Below, piece after piece: positions 49,301 to 60,100 of a stretch of 64,000 bases of DNA (position 1 is its first letter; every line of letters starts with the position of its first letter). Source of the DNA: Pomphorhynchus laevis (lineage: Eukaryota > Acanthocephala > Palaeacanthocephala > Echinorhynchida > Pomphorhynchidae); the NCBI GenBank assembly GCA_012934845.2, contig WNNJ02001107.1, forward strand, positions 186,001-250,000, in the 5' to 3' direction. The notes beneath the pieces are model-generated. The model was not told the DNA's origin and made no database searches. It saw only the letters and a list, made by a program, of their open reading frames with translations. The translations under genes were made by a program, and so were the position numbers.

Positions 49301-51802
49301 AGGACCTTATTAATTACTGATCCAACACTTACGTTTTACGTTTAGGTCCTTTTAAAGTTCTATTTTGCTCCATTTAGCCACAACTAAAAGTTTTTTGTAG
49401 AATTCCCAATCATAATAAAGGATTTAAAGGACAGGGATTTGATTTTTATTTCAAAAATTTTACAACGTTTCGAGGATACTCCCGTCATCTTCAGGTACAC
49501 AAAAAAATGTTTTGTTTATGTACCTGACGATCACGAGAGTACATGTCGAAACGTTGTAACTTTTTTGAAAAATCGAATTCCACTCCTTTAAATCTTTTAC
49601 AACTAGAAGTGCGTAAGAACCCATGAAGAAAAAATATTTAATGACTAAAATATATTAAACAACAAAAATCATTACATGATGTCACATTACGAATATTCTA
49701 CCATAAACGCTTACACTGCCATATGTCAAATATAATACCTTAGTATCAATATAATACCTTAATTATAAAATTTTAGAATTATAATAAAAATTTTGATCGT
49801 TCTTTTAGGAATCGAAAATCCGTGCAATGAGGCCAATAACGATGAAGTATTCGAGGTTATCTCTAGAACCCGAGCACATGATAATGCGTTTATATATTGT
49901 CATTCAAATGGATATGCAAGTCTCGTACACTGTCCACAGAATACAACGTTCAGTAAACGATCTATCGCTTGTGATACGGATGCGACACGAAGACTAAGAA
50001 AAGAATTGGAATTGGCAAAAGGTACAGTCTATATTTGGCCAGAAATTCAACGCCCGAATCCATTATCACAAGATATCAACAACGCTTTTGTCGATACACG
50101 TCAACTGTTTGGGGGTATGGCTGCTAATTCTGATTTAATGATGGTTGGAGCTCGGCCACAAAATGTTTATCAATCCTCGCAAGCAGGTCCAGTCCAACCA
50201 CAAAGATTTGTAGAGCAGAATGGTCAACAAAACATTAAAAATATCGTCGTACCACCAACGTCAAATCAAAATATGCTTAAACCTAATTATGCAACGTATA
50301 ATGGTATAACAAACGACAGGATCGATCCTTCACATCCCCCGACATATTTGCCATTTCATTCTACACAAAAAGTCAACAATCAAGAAGAACCGAGCCAAAA
50401 GTATTACTCTTCCATACCACATAATCAATTTATTAATGAAGTCTCGCCAAGGAGACATTATAATTACATCAATCAGGCTGATTTGACAAGCGGAATTAAT
50501 CAGGCGCCATTCACACGGAGTGGTGAATATAGACCGACTGATTTAAAAGTGCACAACACAGTGGTGTACACAAAACCTGAAGATGTTCCATGTGAAAATA
50601 AATCAAACCAAAATACATTTAGCTACAAGCACACGATTGATGGTAATCATTACCATGGATCATCGATGGATAATCAAATACCTAACGCAAGAAATAATGA
50701 CGCTTTACGCCATCTTGTTGAATACAACAGCAATAGGGCATTACCCGAAAAAGGTATATATGCAGATCAAAACGCAATGAGTCGGGATAGAAGATCTCTG
50801 GAGGAATGGAATAATGATCCATTGGAAGCTGTAAATAAGTTCAAAATGTCCATGGGAAAAAAGGAACCTGACAATTGGCATTGGAACGAAAACATATTTA
50901 ATGATAAATCAAGCTTTTCCGACCAATATAATTCAGTTGGAAACAAAATAACTCAGCCTCTGAATGAAATAGTGAATAAAATATCAAATTCAGAAGATAT
51001 AGATCCAGAACAAATGAAATCCAAATGGAATACTAATTATGAATATTCGAATCACGGTTCACAGCCGAACAAAGCATTTGATTATCCAAATTATGACAAT
51101 TCATTCATTCACAACAACAACTTTAATAAAGATATACCACCTTTTAATGAATTTGGCCAGAGTCAACAACAAACATTTGGTTATCGAAATGATCCTTGGC
51201 AGCAGATAAATTCTTTTAATCAGCAACCTTCTATGCAAACGCACCGTTCGATGCCCTTTTCAAATTACTTAGCTAACCAACAACAATCACTACCCTCATC
51301 AAACTACATAGCTAATCAACAACAGCTACCAGCAGATTCATTTTTCTATGATAATAACAGACAGGCTAATTTTCATCCATTCCAACAAGACAATACTCAA
51401 CTTGACGGTTCGCTAGTAAATCAAATGGAGATACCACAAGGCCATCACAGCTTAACAAATAGCATGCAATTCCCTGCTGATTCAAGTGCAAATATACCAA
51501 AAATCCGTAATATGGACGTAAACGCAGTTTTCAATCAGTTAAACCAGCCTCACAATGATTATAGATTTTTGAGGACTAACGGTTATAGTAACAATGAAAA
51601 TTACGCTTATGGCGCCATGCCGCCTTCAGTCACAAACTACAACCAATTATCGCCCGTTTCGCCATCCAATCAACACGAATATGGTCAGCATCCAGTCGGA
51701 TCGTATGCAGATTCACTATTGAATTTATTTAATTACTTTAGATCAAAACGCACCCCCGTGATTAATGCTACAAATTCAACTGAGTCTCCAATTAAAGAGT
51801 AA
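46355..51802 (+). CDS. Secreted chitin-binding/EGF protein with Q/N-rich tail, two exons
   Basis: Predicted extracellular structural protein, probably of cuticle, eggshell or similar chitinous matrix (inference from domains). Exons 46355-47336 and 49809-51802, joined in phase 1, give about 991 residues. Signal peptide MKQSLALFTKLLLVFLSISI...ANA. Modules in order: type-2 chitin-binding (NPCLKYSA...CPVGFRFSS), two EGF-like (CKDGCVHGNCVF...CICNPGYEG; CLREGYQQCG...CLCKNGKIG), chitin-binding (NPCTPDAL...CPDGERFDS), two EGF-like (CQNGGQC...CRCKPGFTGDLC; CLTNPCRTGRC), chitin-binding (NPCNEANN...CPQNTTFSK, spanning the exon join). The remaining roughly 600 residues are Q/N/S/P/Y-rich, low in cysteine, and end after LLNLFNYFRSKR. 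I know no family with exactly this order. The single intron holds an R-element, a SAT-A fragment and a foldback element. Confidence 0.9.
47870..49005 (+). mobile_element. R-element, longest copy, with palindrome and far end
   Basis: Best view of the RT N-terminal part: TYDFSTLYTNLDLVDI (motif A, catalytic Asp) near 47933, then [19 protein letters not shown] near 48186. After a stop at 48277-48279 an internal deletion removes the YIDD region and joins to the C-terminal part (48320-48553). The palindrome spans about 48620-48800, its 30-bp outer arms (AATAAATAATATACTTTGTA and TTAGAATAAG) inverted at the other side. The AT-rich far end ends at ACGTAGACTCAGTTAGCTGA (about 48974-48993). DFSTLYTN and GVPMG wording fits Penelope/telomerase-like RTs. 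Confidence 0.72.
49205..49350 (+). repeat. SAT-A fragment
   Basis: Partial unit with CGCTGCTTTAATTTTATAAG, CAACGATACGCTACATTTCA and TTACGTTTAGGTCCTTTTAA, lacking the middle. It is in the intron of the chitin-binding gene. Confidence 0.6.
49425..49605. mobile_element. Foldback element with hammerhead-like arms
   Basis: Inverted arms (AAAGGACAGGGATTTGATTT at the left, matching the right end near 49580-49592) fold onto each other. The inner arms read CCTGAAGATGACGGGAG...CGAAACGTTGTAA (minus, 49462-49494) and CCTGACGATCACGAGAG...CGAAACGTTGTAA (plus, 49523-49559). It sits in the intron of the chitin-binding gene. Confidence 0.75.
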
Positions 51803-52193
51803 TTGACATAAGTTTTCTATTTCATATAGTGTTGGATCCGTTTTTTAAACTACATGCTCAATTATTTTGTTATTTTAGATTTACTATTCAAAACTAATAG
51901 ACAAATATGAATCCACTTTAGTAGAGCTATACCTTTTCACTAGCAAAATAATAATTGCCATTTTAATGTAATAATTGTCTCTCAATTAGATATTAGGAAT
52001 TTATATTTAAAAGTAAAAACTTTTAATTTAAAAATATAAGAAATATATATTTATAAAACAATAAAACTTTATATTTATAAAACCTTTATTTCAGTTCTTC
52101 CTGATAATAATAATTTATTTAGTGATTTGTTAATAATTTAATAATTATTAATTAATAATAATTAATAATAATTTTATAATTTAATAATTTATT
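51803..52193. other. 3' flank of the chitin-binding gene
   Basis: AT-rich, with AATAAA near 52061 as a possible polyadenylation signal. Nothing else seen before the LINE end at 52194. Confidence 0.45.
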
Positions 52194-52267
52194 TAACGCG
52201 GCAAATGCGTGCAAACTGCACACTCACATGACCACTAACAAAAAAAACAGCAAAAGTCACAGATTAA

Positions 52268-54998
52268 TTAATTAATTGTTGAAATAGAATTGATTTGGCG
52301 TTTGAAGAACGGCATTGATGTTGATTGGCGGATATGAATGGGCAGATGATTATACGAGAGAGGAGCAGCCACAACGAAGGAGCGGAAGCCAAAAGAGGTA
52401 GAGTAGTTTGGGACATGTAAAAGAAGGGAATTACGGAAACGCAGTGCATAGTACACATGACGAGAATTGTCGATAAAAGGAAGGTTGAGAAATGAAAGGG
52501 TATGAGAAGTTATAAGGCGAAAAGCAATGATAAGAAGACGAATTTGAACACGACAATAAATCGTAGGCCAATCAAGAGAAACAAGATAGTGGGTTGTATG
52601 ATCAAAACGACGAAGACGGAGGAGAACTCGAACGGCAGCGTTGATGGTGCGTTCTAAAGGAAGAATAGTGGATTTAGGTGAGTTGAAAAAAATACTAAGA
52701 CAGTAATCAAGTCTTAAGAACATGAGAGAAGATATAAGGGCCATACATGAAGGACAATCTATAAATCTACGAATTTGACTTAGGTTGCGGAGAATCGGGG
52801 TAGATTAGCGTACTTTATCTCTAACGAAAGGTTTAAGTGAAAGTATGTTGTCAAAATGGAAGCCTAGGAAAACGAGATTATAAACGATAGGGAGAATTGT
52901 AGAATTTAATGATACGGAGGGATGTTCTACGCCGAAGCGTCGAGGAAGGATACACATTATTTTTGATTCATTAGGATTCAGAGAAACGCGAAGGGAAAAA
53001 AGATGATTGGAAATTGAGACAAGACAGTTGGAAGCAGAAGCAATAAGATCATGGAAGTTAAATGTATGAGAAATCGAAGACAAATCACCGAGAAGAAGAG
53101 ATAAAAGTATAGGGCCTAATACGGAGCCTTGTCGAACACAGGACGGGATGGACGAAGGATGGGAGAGATAAGAGTTAGAATAGACGCGAAATGCGCGGTT
53201 TGATAGATATGAAAAAATCATGATACAGAGTGTAAAGAGAAGTCATAATCATGATAAAGGCTATGGAGAAGAATCGAGTGATCGACGATGTCAGAAGCAG
53301 AAGATAGATCAAGAGAAACTATGACACTACAATTTATGATCGCGCGATATGAATAAGTCGTTATAAACTTTAAGACAGGCAATTTCAGTAGAGTAATTAG
53401 AGCGAAAAGCGGCTTGGAAGGGAGGAAATAAGTTGGAGGAAAATAGATATGTATTAACTTGCTTAAGAACGAGACGTTCAAGGAGTTTAGAGAGGGTTGG
53501 GAGAAGTGAGATAGGACGGTACGAAGATGGTAGTGAGGAGTCGAGAGATTGCTTTTTGATGAGATGACGAACAGTGGCGCATTTCCAGATGGAAGGAAAT
53601 GTACGGCTACGGATGGACGTGTTGAACAATGTGGTTAGGAAGGGTAAGATAGAGGGGCAAATATTTTTAAGCAAGTGAGTGGGAATTGGGTCAGAAGGAG
53701 AGGTTTTATTAGGTAATGACAGAAGAACCGAAGAAACTTCATCAGACGAAACGGGAAGAAGGTGGAATAGTTCTGGGAGGGAAGTATTTAAAGAGAAGAG
53801 TGGGTACAAGGGGGCTATGGGTAGAACGGAAATTAAATTAGATAGCTTAGATTGCAGATAAGAGGAAAATTTATCAGGATTTATGTTGCAATGGGTAGAT
53901 GATCGTGAAAGAATTGAATTTAAGATTTTCCAATGTGATTTAGAGTTGGAAGATGACTCGAGTTGATTTCGCCAAAAGAGAGTACGTTTAGTTCGCATAA
54001 GAATGAAATGGGAACGGAGGAGAGAAAGATATGAAGCACGGAGATTTGTATGGAGTGAGGTTGGAGAACGTTTAAGAAAGCAATTAAACACACAAAAAGA
54101 GTGACGGAGCCGACGCTTAGAAAGATTACAGTCTGAATCGAACCAGGGAGCATGACGCGACCGCTTAAAACGTCGTGGTCGAGTAGGCAGAAGGTTATTA
54201 AGGATGTTCGTAAGTTCGGAATCAAACAGAACGAAGAGATCATCGAGAGAGATAGTTAAGAGGAAGTGAAAAGAGTGAAGAATTAAGTAAGGCTGTGCAG
54301 AGAATATGGATATCGAGAAGTTTCCAAGGTCGACTTGGTGTGGATAAGGGTGGAGGCGGAAAAAGAGGATGGGGACGAGTAATAGTAAGAGTGACAAGGA
54401 AATGATCGGACAAACCAGGATCAGTAATTGACAAGGCGGTATAGTCATCGAAGCAGTTAGGAACAGCAATGATGTCAAGAGCACCGCTGAGAATATGAGT
54501 TGGGCTTGTTGAAAGTAATTTATAGTTAAAATAAGAAAAAATATTAGTTAAAGTGATAGAGTCAGAGTCAGCCGGGCGATCAAGACGAATGTTAAAGTCA
54601 CGGAGAACAAAAGAAGGAGTATAAGACAATGTACAGTGAGACATAAGATCTGCAAGGTCGTTAAAGAAGATACGTGCGTGGGCAACTGAACCTGGACAGT
54701 ATACAATCACAAGTTACAGAGGGAAAGGAGTTGAAAATCTGCATATGAGTAATTCGAACGAAGTGTAACGGATGTTAACATTCATTTTACGTAGAGACAT
54801 TGGGTGACGAGCAATGGCAACAATACCGCCATGATTAGAAGCCGTGGATGTATGAGAGGCAATTAGGCGAGCTGATTCAACTAGAGAACAACCAAAGCAA
54901 CATAGACGACGAATAGCAAGATCGTCGGAGTCAGAGTGCCAGGATTCGGTAACGCAGAGAATATCGATAGATAATTGATCGAATATATCAAGGAGCAT
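52268..54998 (-). pseudogene. LINE ORF2 of copy C, RT without YADD
   Basis: Endonuclease pieces at 54998-54714 (TESWHSDSDDLAIRRL) and 54710-54240 (RDFNIRLDRP, where the first G of GDFN is mutated; LSDHFLVT). RT at 54484-53327 (SSYRPISLLPTLSKLLERL), 53481-53218 (SLDLSSASDIVDH) and 53221-52805 ([18 protein letters not shown]). The expected [10 protein letters not shown] between LGDLSSIS and ASNCLVS is absent. The thumb region continues at 52744-52268. Frame breaks separate all pieces. Confidence 0.85.
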
Positions 54999-55490
54999 AT
55001 CAGCTTAATGAAGAATGGACCGAGTGTTGAATAGACTAAGACGATAAGTATGCTCAGGAGCGAGATCGACTAGCGAAGAAGACAAGGGGGAGAGATGGGA
55101 CGTCATCGGATTTTTAGCCTTGTGTGTACAAAGTGAAAATTTCCGTTGATTTTACGTATAGATAATGATGACTCGCCGTTTGTTTCACGTCGATGTTTTT
55201 CAATGCGAGCTAAATTGAGCTGGGCAATATCAGAAGGGGAGCGGTCAGGAAAGATACGGCAAGTAGATGAAGTGGTAAGAAGTTTAAAACGTTGGGAGAG
55301 TACCGAAGAGGCATGTGAACTATGTCGGAAAACGATTTTTAAGAGTGGAGGACAGATGATTGGATGTAGTGGATTTGTTTAAACGAATAAAGGATACAGG
55401 AGCGATATTATTGAAGAGTGATGGGTTATCATCAGGAAGAATGGTTGAGAGGATTGACTTAAAAGCAGATACATCATCATCGAGGCGACA

Positions 55491-56447
55491 TTAAGGAGAA
55501 GCAGATTCGGAAACCTTTAAATTAGATATGATAATGCATCGATCGCGCGAAGGAAAACGATTACGTAGAATTGGTGGACGGACAGATCTGGTAGGAGTAG
55601 AGGCAGAAGAGCAGATAAACGTGGGAATGACAGGGGTGCTAAGTGAAGATTTAAGATAGTTTGGAGCATGTGTGACAAGAGTAGAGTGTTGAATCGGTTG
55701 ATCGGAGATGTTACTGGAGATGATTTTGACGGAAGGTTGTAAATTATTGATAGGTGATACGGTTAGAGCATGTGTGACAGAAGTGGATTGTTGAATAGTT
55801 TGAACAGAGATGTTACTGGAGATAATTTTGACAGAAGGCTGTAAATTATTGAGAAGTGATACGGTAGAGGTAAAGTAAGGAGTACGTGAAGAGAAGAAAA
55901 AAGTATGAGATGTATTTAGATGTGGGGATGAATAGGAAAAATGAGGTACGAGATGAAGGCCGTTACTGTTTGCATTGTTAGGAAGATGAAGATTAAGGGA
56001 AGTTTTATCCGTAGTTAAAGGTGGAGTGTGTGTGAGAAGTTTCAAGAACGGGTTTCATAAATGACGAAGGAGTAAGTAAGCAAACGGATGACGACGATAG
56101 ATTGGAAGATATGTTGTCGTTTGTTGATGTTCCATGTATAACAGCGGTCTGAGTCGACTGAGAGATATCATCAAGTTTATTTATTGAGCACACATCTGTT
56201 TTGTTAGCGTTCAGAACGTATCCACCGTTTGAGTGGTTATGCTTCATTAGCTTACCTACGAGGGCAGCACAACAGAAGCCGCAGAGGAAATTCCGATTTG
56301 AAACGTTGTCCTCGTCAGTGAAAGGAATGGCAACGTGAGTCCAAACATTGCAGTTCTTGTTGTCGCATCCAATTTGCTTTTCGATGTAAGTTTCCTTGAC
56401 GGACTTAAGTTGCTGGCCGACATTTTTGTTAGCTTTCTCTTTACCAT
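55491..56447 (-). pseudogene. LINE ORF1 of copy C, PHD-finger protein with frameshifts
   Basis: The frame that follows the start at 56447 is broken early. In the neighbouring frame the finger reads CDNKNC, VWTHV, then CGFCCAAL (56390-56255), the same PHD-type arrangement as copy B. Downstream pieces (56247-56005, 56045-55491) contain two near-identical repeats of NNLQPSVKIISSNIS, showing an internal duplication in this copy. Confidence 0.75.
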
Positions 56448-56529
56448 AATAAAATGTTAATTAGTTAGTTATAATCAAGAATGTTTAAACGCAGGGGAAT
56501 GATTGTAAGTACTTAGTAATCAAGAATGT

Positions 56530-56600
56530 TGATAACCACTAATCCTTATTCTGACACATCTATTATTTATTGGTCAATTCATAGCATTTTATTTCAAAGA
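56530..56600 (-). repeat. R-element half palindrome
   Basis: CACTAATCCTTATTCTGACA followed by TCTATTATTTATTGGTCAATTC matches the outer right arm of the R-element palindrome. Only this half is present, next to the LINE 5' end. Confidence 0.6.
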
Positions 56601-56619
56601 TGACTTTGTGAAATCTGAT

Positions 56620-56775
56620 TGCTAGCAATTTCAAAAGGGGGAATTTTATTTGATATTTCGCTAACCTCTGTTAGCATCTTCATAAAATCACTTAATTTTC
56701 TGGGTAATTTGCTGAAGATGCAGATAGAGGTTATTGAAATATCAAACAAAATTTCCCTTTTTTGATTCAGCTACA
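56620..56775. mobile_element. Foldback element with hammerhead-like arms
   Basis: Arms AAAGGGGGAATTTTATTTGA and TCAAACAAAATTTCCCTTTT are inverted copies. The right arm reads CTGAAGATGCAGATAGAGGT followed by TATTGAAATATC (56712-56744); the left arm, minus strand, has GAAGATG, a perfect GCTAAC/GTTAGC stem, then GAAATATC. Confidence 0.78.
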
Positions 56776-57108
56776 ACAATTCTATCAATAATTGATAGAA
56801 TTGTCAACTATTTGCAATAGCCAGTAAAACCGAAATAGCACTATATAATTAAATCCGTGAATTGAACTGAACTTATATAATTTTATTATATTTCCACCGT
56901 AACTTGATAACTTGATATTAAGTTATTTTTACAAATTGGGAATTGCAATGATGATTTAAAGCAAGTAGATTTAAAACGTATATAATCTTGTATTTTGGAT
57001 TATATAATTGTGCATTGTTGAAAACCGAAATATACATTACACTAAAATCGAAAATACAAGTAACAATATATAACACAAGATTTAGACACAAAACAAGAGT
57101 ATTGTGTC

Positions 57109-60100
57109 TTATTGAATTGAGGTCAACTTTTGCTGTTCATTCGTTGTTTTTAAATGCTCGCGAAGTTGTTCGGTCAACCCGCCAAGTCCTATAGACGTAA
57201 AGAAGTTTATCGAAAATCGCGTATTTCTTAAATCATCAACTGGAAATACGCCTTCATAGAACTCTTTCATTGTAGAATCTTGGAATCGCTGATTGAGCAT
57301 CTGAACACCGAGATGTTCGGCCATCTCAAGAAACAAGTTCTTTATAAATACACGACTGCTTGAAGTAGTTTGATCCTCGGTCATTCGAACACACGACAAA
57401 ACCTAAACAGTTAAACTTTTAATCAATTATTGATTTTGAGAAGGCAACAACGTCATTACTTTAAAGACAATTCACTTCTATTCATTTTATTTGTAAATTA
57501 ATAAATTACAAGATTAAAATCAAACAAAAACTTTTAATTAATGTCTAATGTTAGAAATAAGTTGGCAAGCATTTTAGTAATTGTTTTTAAAAGCTCATAT
57601 TCCGTAAAACATTGCATGTAGATCGAAAAACTCTTATCCATAACGATTCGTATTAAATAAAACTTGTTCTTTATCATTTAGCAACAAAGTAACAGTTAAG
57701 TATCTTAAATTAGAATTTAAAGTAAATTTAATTAAATTATCCATAAATAATTACTTTATAAATCAAAGTAATAATTATTCTAATTAAAATACGGATCCAC
57801 CTTAATAGTTTCGTTTTAAAAGTATAAAATTTTATTCAACTGAATTATAAAATTACTATATTCTTACGGTCTAATTCAAACGTCCTCAATTTACAATTTC
57901 GTAATTCTATTTCTGAATGCTTAAAATTATTATTATTTTTATTAGCAAAATATAGAAAACAAAACCTTGAAAGTCAAATATGGTCACATACGAACAAATA
58001 TTATTAAATTTTTAATAATTGTTCAAATGTTTTGTTAATAAAATCAATAAAATTGTGTTCAAATGGTTTGTTTATAAAATAAGTATTTTTCTAATTTTTA
58101 TTAATGAATTTAATACTTTACTAGTCAATACTTGTTTTAATAAATCGATTTTATGGGATTCAAAGCTTTAATAGAAAATTTAAACAAAATGTCATTCTGA
58201 CAGTCGCAATTAACAAAATATGATTTATCTTAACAAAAAATAACTAATTCACATTTTACATTCTGAACTTTGAATAAACTTACGAAAATAAATATTAAAC
58301 TTTCGGTGGTTTTATGTTTTAAACACTAAAAAATAAAGTGTTATTTTTTCGTAACGTAATTTTTAAAAAATCGGAGCCCCTCAATTTTGATGACATTAAC
58401 TTTGTCATCAAAATAGTCATCAAAATTTAAAAAGTAACAATGACTGCACAGGTATAAGGTCAACCGATACTTAAATGTAGCGTACTACTGTTGGTTTATA
58501 AATAGGATTAAAGCAGCGTGCAGGATAAAAATAGTCATCAAAATTTTAATGGTAACAAATGATTGCTTAATAAAGTAGGTAGTTTTTCAAATTGAAGGTA
58601 GCACCTTCCCATACCAACGCTGATTTAATTTAAAATCACAAATGATTTCAATTAAATTTGCAAAATGTTAAATAAAAAGATTTATTTTAACGTGGCAATT
58701 TATTTTCTCTTGGTTCGAGAATTTAGAAGGGGATGAGCCGAGGAGGCGGGCGGATTCGACTAGTGAGAAACAGGCAGAGAACAGACGGCGAATGGAGAGG
58801 TCGTCGGTATTTGAGTGCCAGGATTCGGTAATCCAGGATTTGGTGATCTAGGATTCGGTGATCCAGGATTCAGTGATCCAGGATTCGGTGATCGTCAGTC
58901 AACATTAAAAGAACCAAAATGTGAAACGTAGGTATTGGATCAGCTGCTGATGATGTCCACCAATACTGAAATGTAGCATTCTGCTGTTGGCTTTAGATAT
59001 GATATGATCAGCGTGCAGAATAAAAAAGTAATCAAAAATTCAATGGTAACAAATGACAGCATAATTAAATAGGTAGGTTTTCAAATTGAAGGTAGCACTT
59101 TCCCTTACCAACGTTGATTTAATTTGAAATATAAAAGCAGACGAGTCGAAAGATCGTCAGCAACATATAAAAATCGAAACTTGAAACGTATGTATTGGAT
59201 CAGTAGCTGATGAGGTCCACCAATACTGAAATGTAGTTATTGCTCTTAGATTATAAATCAAATTAAAGCAACGAGTAGTGTCATCAAAATATTTCAATAA
59301 TAATTTAATAAATAAATTTAATAAATTTAATAATCTTTTGTCAATAAGCAAATTAAATAGAAATGCTAATTTTAAAAAAGATTTATATTTATCAAAAGTA
59401 TTTAAATAATAATTAATTAATTATTAAATATATAATTAAAATTAATTAGTTTGAATAAGAATAAAAACATCAAAATGATAACTAATAGGAAAACATCAAA
59501 ATGATAACTAATAGGAGAACAAATCAAATACATTGAGATTTAGTTAACTATATCGGCAAATAGTGGAAAATATTTAACTGCCATACTTTTGGTTATATAA
59601 ATTTTATTAGTTATACATCCAAAATTGAGACTCCTGTATGTACAGGAGTCTCAATTTGTTTATTAGTCACTTTTATTAATTGACTAATAAATAACAGACG
59701 TTGTATCAGAATAAGAATTAGAGGTCATCAGAAGGAACTGCTATGCTATCAGGTTTCGGCCCCTAACTCCTCTACCCAACATAGCAGCGGGGCCAAATAC
59801 ATGCTAATGATGTATTTCCTCTGATAAAACTATCTAGTATCTTATTCTAATACAAAGTATATTATTTATTATCTATCCATAAAAATTTGCCACTTTAGAG
59901 TTTAAATTTATTTTTAATATTATTGTGTTGATTTATATATTTTACTATTTTCTGCTTGATGTTATTTTTACAGTAACCTAGTTTAAAATATGTATCGATT
60001 AATACGGCATGTATCCTTAATGGATACATTCCGTATCCATTAAGGATTCAACGAGTGCAGCGACAATTCCAAAACAACCTCTGCCTAGTGTTTAAGGATG

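Larger units (their letters stand above)
52194..56460 (-). mobile_element. CR1/L2-like LINE, copy C, near full length
   Basis: Minus-strand copy with its 3' end at the left (hairpin 52207-52223, GTGTGCA paired with TGCACGC on the element strand) and 5' end near 56460. It contains ORF1 with a PHD finger (56447-55491) and ORF2 with endonuclease and RT (54998-52268), broken by frameshifts. RT has lost a short block that contains the YADD motif, so it cannot be active. Its right flank is an R-element half palindrome (56530-56600). Confidence 0.88.

Noticed and set aside
59170-59270. SAT-A core CTGATGAGGTCCACCAATACTGAAA as a hammerhead ribozyme
   Set aside because: Stem II would be about three pairs starting with a G-U, the CTGATGA is not kept in all units (CTGAGGA near 19870), and no partner strand for stem III was found.
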